Positions 1-5,628 of a stretch of 8,392 nt of DNA are shown piece after piece; positions within the stretch are counted from its first letter, which is position 1; each line of letters opens with the position of its first letter. The stretch is from Burkholderiaceae bacterium (GTDB lineage: Bacteria; Pseudomonadota; Gammaproteobacteria; Burkholderiales; Burkholderiaceae): the NCBI GenBank assembly GCA_947373615.1, contig CANBYN010000075.1, positions 1 through 8,392 on the forward strand, given 5' to 3'. A model generated the notes under the pieces. It saw only the letters and a list, made by a program, of their open reading frames with translations. It was not told where the DNA came from and did not search any database. The position numbers and the translations under genes were made by a program.

Positions 1-270
1 ACCCAAAATAAATATGCGCCCAGTCACAAAGCCGGCAATCAGACCAAAAACAACTTTTAGCAGAATGCTTTCGACAAATACAGTCCCTGCGATACAGCCG
101 AGCCATAAAAGGGCGTCGATTACTAGGAGCATGATTGCACGACCCGTTTCGCCTTGTGCCATAGGGATCAACCAACTCCGAATGATCTTCCTGTGCGGTA
201 ATGGTGCCTCAGGAGGCAAAGGGTTGGTTAAAGAGGGTTCTGAAAGGGCTGTATTTAGATGTGTAGACAC
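1..270 (-). CDS. Probable fatty acid desaturase, N-terminal part (gene runs off the left edge)
   Basis: An open frame of 90 codons reads leftward from a GTG at 270-268 to the window edge with no stop. The N-terminal ~40 residues are polar and proline-rich. They are followed by two hydrophobic segments, roughly residues 46-61 (IMLLVIDALLWLGCIAG) and 66-82 (SILLKVVFGLIAGFVTG), and the frame ends in GRIFILG. In membrane fatty acid desaturases this kind of segment directly precedes the first histidine box (HDACH), which would lie just outside the window. If so, the enzyme is a di-iron, O2-dependent inner-membrane desaturase acting on acyl chains. The start is uncertain: no Shine-Dalgarno precedes the GTG, and an ATG at 162-160 would give a protein 36 residues shorter. 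The family call rests on the hydrophobic pattern and the GRIFILG motif only, because no catalytic histidine is visible. Confidence 0.5.
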   Translation of the reverse strand, partial: MSTHLNTALSEPSLTNPLPPEAPLPHRKIIRSWLIPMAQGETGRAIMLLVIDALLWLGCIAGTVFVESILLKVVFGLIAGFVTGRIFILG

Positions 271-352
271 GATTTGAATCAATAAGTTAGAGGCAAATGA
301 TAGCGGTTTTCGCAATTTTTCGCATGATGTAAGTCAAAAACCCCTTCTGTTT

Positions 353-428
353 TGGCGCGCCCGGCAGGAATCGAACCTGCGACCCTTGGCTTCGGAGGCC
401 AATACTCTATCCACTGAGCTACGGGCGC
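353..428 (-). tRNA. tRNA-Arg (anticodon CCG)
   Basis: Read on the minus strand this folds as a complete cloverleaf. The acceptor stem is GCGCCCG/CGGGCGC with discriminator G and an encoded CCA (353-355). The D arm contains AGCTCAGTGGATAGAG, the anticodon stem is TTGGC/GCCAA around loop CTCCGAA, and the T arm contains GGTTCGAATCC. The anticodon CCG (395-393) reads the arginine codon CGG. A possible -10 (TACAAT, minus 455-450) would start transcription about 15 nt before the mature 5' end, but the -35 is poor. No clear rho-independent terminator is visible downstream. Nothing suggests an island integrated at its 3' end. Confidence 0.97.
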
Positions 429-819
429 AATCAAACAATGAATGGCCATATTGTAATTGGCTAGATCGTAATATGTTGAATATATTGACATTTTCGAAAG
501 CAATTTCTGTTTCTGTTTGAAACGCTGACAATGCCTATCAAAGTGAGCATGCTCTCTTGTCTATTTAGGACCGATTTAAGCCATTAAATATGATTGTTCT
601 CAAGCGGAATCGCGCATGAAATGTTGAGTATTAGCCTCCATAGTAATTTGCCGGGTATATTGGGATTAGTGTGGCAAATTGTGTTGGTCATTAGTCGGAT
701 TGTCATGAGGAAGGCAGTTTAGTTGCGGGGGTATTCCGAGATCTTTACCGATATTGTTTTTAGGATATCGATATTGGCTATACGATGATAGCCTTGGGGG
801 GTTGCCTCAAAGGAGTTCA

Positions 820-927
820 ATGCGGACTACACGACCTTACTGGCTAGGAATTGCTACGTATTGCAAACGGGCGCGACATTTACTGGGCTTGCAAGTACTT
901 CAGATTGTTTTAAATAATCTGAAGTAA
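820..927 (+). CDS. Candidate 35-aa small protein, unrecognised
   Basis: An ATG at 820 is preceded by AAAGGAG (809-815), the best Shine-Dalgarno in the window although its 4-nt spacing is slightly short. The frame runs 35 codons to TAA at 925-927. The product begins MRTTRPYWLGIATYCKRARH and ends in a leucine/valine-rich stretch. It carries six Arg/Lys, one Cys and no acidic residue, so it is strongly basic with a hydrophobic tail. The last ten codons lie inside the perfect 11-bp inverted repeat at 896-926, so the DNA there is both coding and palindromic. A possible promoter is TTGTTT (754-759) with TATACG (779-784), but the spacing is long (19 bp). I recognise no family. It could be a real small protein, a leader peptide, or a chance frame in non-coding DNA. 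Confidence 0.25.
   Translation: MRTTRPYWLGIATYCKRARHLLGLQVLQIVLNNLK
896..926. repeat. Perfect 11-bp inverted repeat
   Basis: TACTTCAGATT (896-906) and AATCTGAAGTA (916-926) are exact reverse complements separated by 9 nt. In RNA this would be a stable hairpin. No T-tract follows on either strand, so it does not look like a standard intrinsic terminator. It could be an operator for a dimeric regulator, an RNA structural element or an mRNA-protecting hairpin. It overlaps the 3' end of the candidate 35-codon ORF. Confidence 0.6.
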
Positions 928-1048
928 AGGCCAAATCAACTCGATAAGTATTCATCACAGGCGTTACAGAGGCACAGAAGAGACTGTCAAACTTAGCGCA
1001 ACTTCACAAGGGTTAACCATGATTGGTATGGCTTGGCGCGTTAGTGCA

Positions 1049-1080
1049 CGTAAATTGTAATTTTTTAATTCAACTTTACG
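1049..1080. repeat. Long imperfect hairpin upstream of the autotransporter promoter
   Basis: CGTAAATTG (1049-1057) pairs with CAACTTTACG (1071-1080), with one bulged C at 1074. The inner AATT (1059-1062) pairs with AATT (1067-1070) around a TTTT loop. This gives about 13 base pairs with two single-base bulges. A 13-codon ATG frame (1019-1060, preceded by AAGGG at 1008-1012) ends inside the left arm. The element could be a weak terminator for upstream transcription, an operator, or an AT-rich coincidence. It lies about 30 bp upstream of the FNR-type box. Confidence 0.4.
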
Positions 1081-1108
1081 GTTTGCTTAAGTTAGAATAA
1101 TTTCACAT

Positions 1109-1122
1109 TTGATTTACATCAA
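1109..1122. promoter_or_regulatory. FNR-type binding site
   Basis: The sequence TTGAT-TTAC-ATCAA matches the FNR consensus TTGATNNNNATCAA at all ten defined positions, and the palindrome extends to 7-bp arms ATTTGAT/ATCAAAT (1107-1124). It is centred at 1115.5, directly upstream of a -35-like TTGACT. That is about 43 bp upstream of the predicted transcription start, close to the -41.5 position of FNR class II activation. CRP/FNR-family relatives such as Anr or DNR bind similar sites, so the exact regulator cannot be told from the site. The spacing favours activation under low oxygen, but this is inference. Confidence 0.65.
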
Positions 1123-1123
1123 A

Positions 1124-1152
1124 TTGACTGCTTCCAGAATGTGAATTGTTAT
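1124..1152 (+). promoter_or_regulatory. Putative sigma-70 promoter of the autotransporter
   Basis: TTGACT (1124-1129, 5/6 to the -35 consensus) is followed after exactly 17 bp by TGTTAT (1147-1152, 4/6 to the -10). Transcription would begin near 1159, leaving a leader of about 54 nt before the ATG at 1213. The FNR-type box ends at the edge of the -35, as in activator-dependent promoters with an imperfect -10. Confidence 0.45.
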
Positions 1153-1212
1153 TTGATTTGTACTGACTAATCTGTGCTGGATTTATCGCAGTTTTTTTAA
1201 TACCCTTGAGAC

Positions 1213-3762
1213 ATGATGAAATTTTCCAAACTCAAATCGCTTGCTGTCTTCGCTGCGGCTCTAATATCCGGTTCAGCTTTCTCCCAAACCGCCATCAATA
1301 TCAACCCTCCACCAGCTGGCCCTCTATCGTTTGGCAATCAAGCACAAACCGATACCGCGATTCAAAACAATACAACGGTTTCCACCTTGTCCATCAATGC
1401 CAGCAGCAGTTGGATTGGTACAAACTTCTATGGTCTATTTAATACCACTGGCAATGCCATTGATGCAGGGGGATTTACCGTTAATACCGGCTCAACGGTG
1501 TATGGTGGAACGGCGGGCATCCTGAATCAGACGGGGGCGACGATTACCTCTAACTCGGCTAACTCAATCAACAACCTTGGAACCATTGGTAAGTCCGGCG
1601 CCCTATATTCCACAGACGGCATTTTTAATAGCGGCACGATCTCGAACTCAACCTCAAACGCCACGATCAAAAACTCGGGCGCGATCACTGGGTCGAACTC
1701 AGCCATCAATAACCAATCAAGCGGAGTAATTAGCAACTCTAGTTCTGGCGACGTGATTTCGAACGGATCAAGTCAAACAATTGGGGGAAGTAATTCAACT
1801 TACGGCATATACAATGCCGGCAGCATCTCTGGACCGAGTAGTGGAGTGGCCATCAACAACAGCGGAACTCTATCGGGCACAAATTCAGGCCTCTACAACG
1901 CGACAACCGGCACCATTTCCTCTAATAACATTGACCAAACCATCAAAAACACTGGCACTATCGGGGGCGCTAGTAGTCAGTATGGCATTTACAATGCGGG
2001 TAGCATCACCAACGGTGGAGCTGGTGCAACAGTTGTGCTGTACAACAACGGGGGGACGATTCAGGGTACCGTTGATGGGATCTACAATGCTGTGGGCGGG
2101 TCGATGACCTCAACCAATGGCAGCGTCATCTTTAATGCTGGTACGATTTCTTCGATCACCAACGCCGGCACGATCACTGGGTCAAATCAGTATGGAATTT
2201 TTAACGGAGTTGCTGGGACGATAACGAGCATCACCAATACAGGATCAATCATCGCAAGTCAGGGTGGCATTTTTAATAACTCAGGCATCATCACCACCCT
2301 CAATAATGCTCAGGGTGCAGGCAATTCGAACGGCGCATTAACCTATTCCGGTAAGCTACCTACCAACTACAACATCATCATCAATAGCCCCACCAGCTTT
2401 GGTAAGTTAGCAGTTACAGGAGCATCGGGCACCACCACATTCGGAATTGCAAGTAGTTCGACTGTCGCTGCGCAAACTTATACAGCAGTCTTAAGCGGAG
2501 TCGCAGCTAGTGCAATCGCCTCAGGTAAGACTGGTACTTTTGGCAGCTATAACTATTCATTGGCATTAGAGTCAGGAAGCTCTACCGTCTGGGATTTAAC
2601 ACTGACCCCTACTCCGACCCCGAACCCGACCCCAACTCCCACATCTACAAACTACGTTACCAACACCGCTCTCAATAACAATACTGCCGCCCTTGGTGCT
2701 GCGACCACGCTGACTGCGATTGCTGCCAACCCAACGGCGGCCATGACTCCTGTCATTACCGCCTTAAACGGGTTAACTGGCACAGCCCAATCAAATGCCA
2801 TCAGCCAGACATTGCCTGTAGTGGTTGGCGCTTCATCCATGGCGACCGCCAATAGCCAACGCGGTTTGGGACAAATCGTACAAGCTCGTCAAAATGCGAT
2901 GGCAGGCCTGTCGTCTGGCGAAGATTTTATTGCTGCGCGAAATGTATGGATGAAGGCTTTTGGTAGTTGGACCAATCAAAACGATGTCAATAATGTCTCG
3001 GGCTATAAAATCAATACTGGAGGTTTAGCCCTTGGCAGTGACTATGCTCTCTCACCCCAAAGTAATATTGGCGGCGTATTGGCTTTTGCCAATAGCGCTG
3101 TGAATGGCAATAACTCAGCCGCTCCTTCTAGTGTGAACGTGAATAGCTATCAGCTTGGTGCTTACGGCGATTATGCAATTCAAGCAGATGTGAACTGGAA
3201 CTATCAGGCTGATTTTGGAGTTAATCAAAATACTGGTAATCGAGGTATCGCCTTTATGGGTACTAGCGCAAACTCGAGCTATAACAGTTACAGCGGGCAC
3301 TTGGGTACGGGGGTCCAAAAACTCTATGCCCTAGCTGAAAAAACAAAATTTATCCCCTCACTTCGGGCTGACTATTTGACGGTCCAATCTCAAAGCTACT
3401 CCGAGACCAATGCCGGCGCACTGAACCTTAATGTCAATAGCCAAAACTACAATGAGCTCTTACTCTCTGCGAACTTCCGTCTGGATCAAGAGATTACTGA
3501 GAAGATGAAAGTGACTGGCAACGTGGGAGCGGGATACAACACCCTGAATAATCAAGTGCAGATTACTTCTACCTATGCAGGAGGTGGCTCATCCTTTGCA
3601 ACCAATGGTTTGGCAGTATCGCCTTGGCTCTATAACGCTGGTCTGGGCTTGGTTGGCCAAATCGAAAAAGGTTATGAATTAGGTGTGCGTTACGACGTTC
3701 AGACCACTACAACTGGTTACTTAAACCAAATCGCCTCCGCTAAGTTGAAAATTAATTTTTGA
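1213..3762 (+). CDS. Type V autotransporter, beta-solenoid passenger with C-terminal autotransporter barrel
   Basis: This 849-residue protein is predicted to be a surface-displayed autotransporter. Residues 1-25 form a Sec signal peptide (basic MMKFSKLK, hydrophobic LAVFAAALISG, then SAFSQ). Residues ~26-463 are the passenger, rich in Asn, Ser, Gly and Thr. It carries repeated GIYNAGSIS/GIFNSGTIS-type units expected to stack as a right-handed beta-helix, and shows no protease or lipase motif. Residues 465-479 are a Thr-Pro linker. Residues ~480-576 include the helix that threads the barrel, and ~577-849 (from NVWMKAFGSW) fit the autotransporter beta-domain, ending in the typical terminal Phe (KINF). 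The protein contains no cysteine, and its first arginine is residue 550. ATG 1216 is an equally plausible start because the only Shine-Dalgarno-like bases (GAG, 1208-1210) are better spaced from it. It stands alone, with its own promoter and FNR-type box. An adhesive or aggregative role is inferred, not shown. Confidence 0.9.
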   Translation: MMKFSKLKSLAVFAAALISGSAFSQTAININPPPAGPLSFGNQAQTDTAIQNNTTVSTLSINASSSWIGTNFYGLFNTTGNAIDAGGFTVNTGSTVYGGTAGILNQTGATITSNSANSINNLGTIGKSGALYSTDGIFNSGTISNSTSNATIKNSGAITGSNSAINNQSSGVISNSSSGDVISNGSSQTIGGSNSTYGIYNAGSISGPSSGVAINNSGTLSGTNSGLYNATTGTISSNNIDQTIKNTGTIGGASSQYGIYNAGSITNGGAGATVVLYNNGGTIQGTVDGIYNAVGGSMTSTNGSVIFNAGTISSITNAGTITGSNQYGIFNGVAGTITSITNTGSIIASQGGIFNNSGIITTLNNAQGAGNSNGALTYSGKLPTNYNIIINSPTSFGKLAVTGASGTTTFGIASSSTVAAQTYTAVLSGVAASAIASGKTGTFGSYNYSLALESGSSTVWDLTLTPTPTPNPTPTPTSTNYVTNTALNNNTAALGAATTLTAIAANPTAAMTPVITALNGLTGTAQSNAISQTLPVVVGASSMATANSQRGLGQIVQARQNAMAGLSSGEDFIAARNVWMKAFGSWTNQNDVNNVSGYKINTGGLALGSDYALSPQSNIGGVLAFANSAVNGNNSAAPSSVNVNSYQLGAYGDYAIQADVNWNYQADFGVNQNTGNRGIAFMGTSANSSYNSYSGHLGTGVQKLYALAEKTKFIPSLRADYLTVQSQSYSETNAGALNLNVNSQNYNELLLSANFRLDQEITEKMKVTGNVGAGYNTLNNQVQITSTYAGGGSSFATNGLAVSPWLYNAGLGLVGQIEKGYELGVRYDVQTTTTGYLNQIASAKLKINF
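1618..2300 (+). repeat. Degenerate beta-helix repeats of the passenger domain
   Basis: At least seven in-frame units of the form G-[IL]-[FY]-N-x-x-G-[ST]-[IM] start at nucleotides 1618, 1804, about 1888, 1984, 2077, 2194 and 2266. Between them lie shorter N-x-G-[ST]-[IL] units such as INNSGTLSG and ITNAGTITG. Distances between units vary (72-186 bp) but stay multiples of three. The DNA is only moderately conserved between copies (for example ggcatatacaatgccgg against ggcatttacaatgcggg). This indicates old, protein-level repeats rather than a recently expanded tandem array. Confidence 0.75.
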
Positions 3763-3822
3763 GTGCTCGACTTATTCGCATCTTAGTGCGCGACTTAAAT
3801 TAAAAGCACTATTCCCTTTGTT

Positions 3823-3848
3823 GCTGGTTTAAAGCAAATAAAACCAGC
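3823..3848. terminator. Possible transcript-end hairpin of the autotransporter mRNA
   Basis: GCTGGTTT (3823-3830) and AAACCAGC (3841-3848) form a perfect 8-bp stem with a 10-nt loop, about 60 nt after the autotransporter stop. No T-tract follows, so intrinsic termination is doubtful. It could instead be a 3'-end stabilising hairpin or a structure where Rho-terminated RNA is trimmed. Confidence 0.3.
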
Positions 3849-4030
3849 GGTCTATAGGCTATCTGTTTGCGGACTATTACTACCCTACCTTATGGGTTTA
3901 AATATTGGAGATTAGCGCGGTTTTTCAGTCATCGCTCCCTTGCCAAAACCAATATGCCATCTATCAACCACAAGATCATTATGAAAAGCAGCGCTATTGG
4001 TAGGCGGGCACCTAGCTGGATGGTACTCGT

Positions 4031-4036
4031 TATAAT
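4031..4036 (+). promoter_or_regulatory. -10 element for the cytochrome c5 gene
   Basis: A perfect TATAAT lies 42 nt upstream of the ATG at 4079, which puts the likely transcription start near 4043. The expected -35 position (4008-4013, GCACCT) matches poorly and there is no extended -10 TG. The promoter may therefore be weak or activator-dependent. No FNR-type box is visible here. Confidence 0.5.
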
Positions 4037-4078
4037 CCGAACTTAATCACCCTAAAACCCGCTAAACGGTAAATTACT

Positions 4079-4576
4079 ATGAGCAACGAGCACGGAAATT
4101 TAATTAAGTCCCCAAAACAACTCATCATCATGGTGTTTGCAAGCTTTTTTGTGCCACTCATCATTATTTTGCTGCTGATGGTATTTGTAAACAATGGCAA
4201 GCGTGGAGATGCTTCGACTACGACTGAGCAACTAATTAAGCCAGTAGCCCAATTAAACTTTAAGAGTGAGAGCGGTCCAAAGGAGCTTCAGACTGGTGAG
4301 CAAGTATATAAAGCCGTTTGTGCTGCTTGCCACGCAACGGGCGCAGCGGGTGCTCCGAAGTTTGGCGACGCTAGTGCATGGGCGCCGCGTATTGCCAAGG
4401 GGTATGAATCCATGATGGCCTCAGTATTAAAAGGCAAAAATGCAATGCCAGCTCGTGGCGGCTCAAATCCTGCAGATATTAGCGACTATGAACTAGGACG
4501 CGCAGTGGTTTATATGGCCAATGCTGCTGGTGGCAAGTTGCCAGAACCTAAGGCGCCTGATCAAGCCACTAAGTAA
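4079..4576 (+). CDS. Membrane-anchored cytochrome c5 family protein
   Basis: This 165-residue monohaem cytochrome c is predicted to be fixed in the inner membrane by an N-terminal helix (about residues 15-37), with its haem domain in the periplasm. The haem-binding motif is C81-A-A-C84-H85, and the axial methionine is most likely M123 in KGKNAMPARGG. The sequence GEQVYKAVCAACHATGAAGAPKFGD and the closing helix (DISDYELGRAVVYMANAAGG) are typical of the cytochrome c5 class. Family members pass electrons from the bc1 complex to terminal oxidases or nitrogen-oxide reductases. The partner here cannot be read from the sequence. The gene is monocistronic, with its own -10 and a strong terminator 14 nt after the stop. 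The Shine-Dalgarno is weak. The charged, alanine/proline-rich C-terminal tail is probably disordered. Confidence 0.92.
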   Translation: MSNEHGNLIKSPKQLIIMVFASFFVPLIIILLLMVFVNNGKRGDASTTTEQLIKPVAQLNFKSESGPKELQTGEQVYKAVCAACHATGAAGAPKFGDASAWAPRIAKGYESMMASVLKGKNAMPARGGSNPADISDYELGRAVVYMANAAGGKLPEPKAPDQATK

Positions 4577-4589
4577 CCCTTGGCGCATC

Positions 4590-4620
4590 TAAAAAAGCTG
4601 GCTATATGCCAGCTTTTTTA
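4590..4620. terminator. Bidirectional intrinsic terminator
   Basis: The stem GCTGGC (4597-4602)/GCCAGC (4608-4613) with loop TATAT is flanked by A6 on the left and T6 on the right, so it can terminate on both strands. It serves the cytochrome c5 gene from the left and rsmI from the right. The rsmI stop codon (4620-4618) lies at the outer edge of the T-tract. Confidence 0.92.
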
Positions 4621-5523
4621 TTTTTCTTCGTTTGTAGCCTTTGAATCTAAAGCGATTTGATAAGCCTCTTTTTTGGGAAGCCCCAAGGCCTTTGAAAGAA
4701 CGGTAGCAATTTCTTTGCTACCCAAGAAAGGGCTTAAAGCATTTGCCCACATTAATAGAGTTGAATGCTCAGGAGCCTCTTCCGTATTGGCTTGGCGACC
4801 AGCTACCACGATAACAAACTCACCTTTTAGACTTTCAGCATCATCTAGCCACTGCCCTACTTTGCCTGCTTCTAATGCCGCTATTTGTTCAAATTTTTTA
4901 GTTAGCTCTCGGCAGATTAATACTTGTCGATTTGGTTCTAAAACGCGTGTTAGCAAAAGTAGTGTTTCGCGAATGTGATGGGGGGATTCAAAGAAAATAC
5001 TTGTTTTTCTACTGTTGCAAATATCCTGAATGAGCGCATCACGCTCTTTAGTTTTATTTGGCCAAAAACCCAGAAACTGAAAGCGCCCTTCCGAGTTCAG
5101 CATGACCGAGCCAGCAATAGAGATTGTGCAAGACACGGCGCTTGCTCCTGGAATCGGAATGACTCGATAGCCCGCCTTCTGCACCTCATGAACCAATCTT
5201 GCGCCTGGGTCAGATACGCCTGGAGTGCCTGCATCAGATACGTAAGCCCAGCGTTCGTTGTTAGATAGACGCTGAATAACGGTTTGTGCACCCTCCACTT
5301 CATTATGTTCATGTAAGGCGAGACATTTTTTGTGAAGGCCAAATTGCTGCAACAAGGGGGCGCTATGACGGGTGTCTTCACAGGCAATACCATCAACTGC
5401 TTCTAGTACATGCAGGGCACGCAGGGTTATGTCCCCAAGATTGCCAATAGGAGTAGCAACCATATAAAGAGCTCCAGTCGGTAGATCTTGCTGCTTTAAA
5501 AAATCTAATGAGCTTATTTCCAT
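4618..5523 (-). CDS. rsmI: 16S rRNA (cytidine(1402)-2'-O)-methyltransferase
   Basis: RsmI transfers a methyl group from S-adenosylmethionine to the 2'-OH of C1402 in 16S rRNA, tuning decoding in the ribosomal P site. This 301-residue protein (E. coli RsmI is about 286) carries the expected tetrapyrrole-methylase-fold motifs in order: VATPIGNLGDIT (22-33), EDTR (49-52), SDAGTPGVSDPG (96-107), PIPGASA (123-129), FFESPHHI (177-184), CRELTK (204-209) and KGEFV (233-237). The C-terminal ~60 residues form the usual variable helical domain. The start ATG at 5523 places the first core strand at residue ~20. No Shine-Dalgarno precedes it, and a possible -10 ends 5 nt upstream. It is divergent from gmhA/diaA across 105 bp, matching the yraL end of the E. 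coli yraL-yraP cluster. Confidence 0.96.
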   Translation of the reverse strand: MEISSLDFLKQQDLPTGALYMVATPIGNLGDITLRALHVLEAVDGIACEDTRHSAPLLQQFGLHKKCLALHEHNEVEGAQTVIQRLSNNERWAYVSDAGTPGVSDPGARLVHEVQKAGYRVIPIPGASAVSCTISIAGSVMLNSEGRFQFLGFWPNKTKERDALIQDICNSRKTSIFFESPHHIRETLLLLTRVLEPNRQVLICRELTKKFEQIAALEAGKVGQWLDDAESLKGEFVIVVAGRQANTEEAPEHSTLLMWANALSPFLGSKEIATVLSKALGLPKKEAYQIALDSKATNEEK

Positions 5524-5528
5524 GGAGT

Positions 5529-5558
5529 ATTGTCTGCGTAAGATTGGCCAATAAGCAA
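5529..5558 (-). promoter_or_regulatory. Putative rsmI promoter
   Basis: On the minus strand TTGCTT (5558-5553) is followed after 18 bp by GACAAT (5534-5529, 4/6 to the -10). Only 5 nt separate it from the ATG at 5523, so the transcript would be leaderless or nearly so. The motifs are weak and the call is tentative. Confidence 0.25.
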
Positions 5559-5628
5559 GAGAATACGTTGCTTTTTGTTGCAGAAGCCTTCATCAGAAAA
5601 GCGTATGCCTTTGGCGCATAATATTGTT

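Larger units (their letters stand above)
429..1212. other. 784-bp gap without an established gene
   Basis: No open frame longer than about 60 codons lies between the tRNA and the autotransporter, apart from shadows near the tRNA. The stretch is rich in inverted repeats. AATTTGCC/GGCAAATT lies at 645-652/673-680. GGCTAT/ATAGCC lies at 776-781/788-793. CGATATTG occurs twice as a direct repeat (749-756 and 769-776), the second copy overlapping a 10-bp palindrome ATATCGATAT (765-774). Two stronger hairpins (896-926 and 1049-1080), a candidate small ORF and the autotransporter control region are listed separately. I recognise no degraded gene. The length is large for a compact genome and leaves room for a small RNA or small protein. 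Confidence 0.6.
3763..4078. other. 316-bp intergenic gap between autotransporter and cytochrome c5 genes
   Basis: No credible gene lies here. The left part holds an inverted repeat (3823-3848), and the right part a good -10 element for the cytochrome gene. No classical hairpin plus T-tract terminator is seen after the autotransporter stop at 3762. Two tiny frames (3954-4046 plus, 3979-3929 minus) were considered and rejected. Confidence 0.6.

Noticed and set aside
14..277. Plus-strand 87-codon frame
   Set aside because: It is the antisense of the desaturase-like frame. The minus-strand product has a coherent membrane-protein pattern while this one does not.
279..531. Minus-strand frames of 74 and 65 codons over the tRNA (containing APVAQWIEYWPPKPRVAGSI and SSVDRVLASEAKGRRFDSC)
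   Set aside because: These peptides are the familiar false translations of a tRNA gene, and the cloverleaf at 353-428 explains the sequence.
353..1212. Genomic island integrated at the tRNA-Arg gene and carrying the autotransporter
   Set aside because: Islands enter at the tRNA 3' end, which faces left, away from the autotransporter. No integrase or repeated tRNA fragment is visible.
1618..2300. CRISPR-like or tandem-repeat array
   Set aside because: The repeats are protein-level, irregularly spaced in multiples of three and divergent in DNA, with no constant repeat plus spacer pattern.
1206..3318. Several 64-108 codon frames overlapping the autotransporter on both strands
   Set aside because: They are shadows of a long repetitive gene with a clear signal peptide and barrel domain in the main frame.
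3929..3979. Minus-strand hydrophobic frame MILWLIDGILVLARER
   Set aside because: It looks like a membrane helix, and the open frame extends upstream, but there is no usable longer start, no Shine-Dalgarno and only 16 residues.
3954..4046. Plus-strand 30-codon ORF upstream of the cytochrome c5 gene
   Set aside because: No Shine-Dalgarno, and it overlaps the TATAAT element, so it is more likely promoter DNA.
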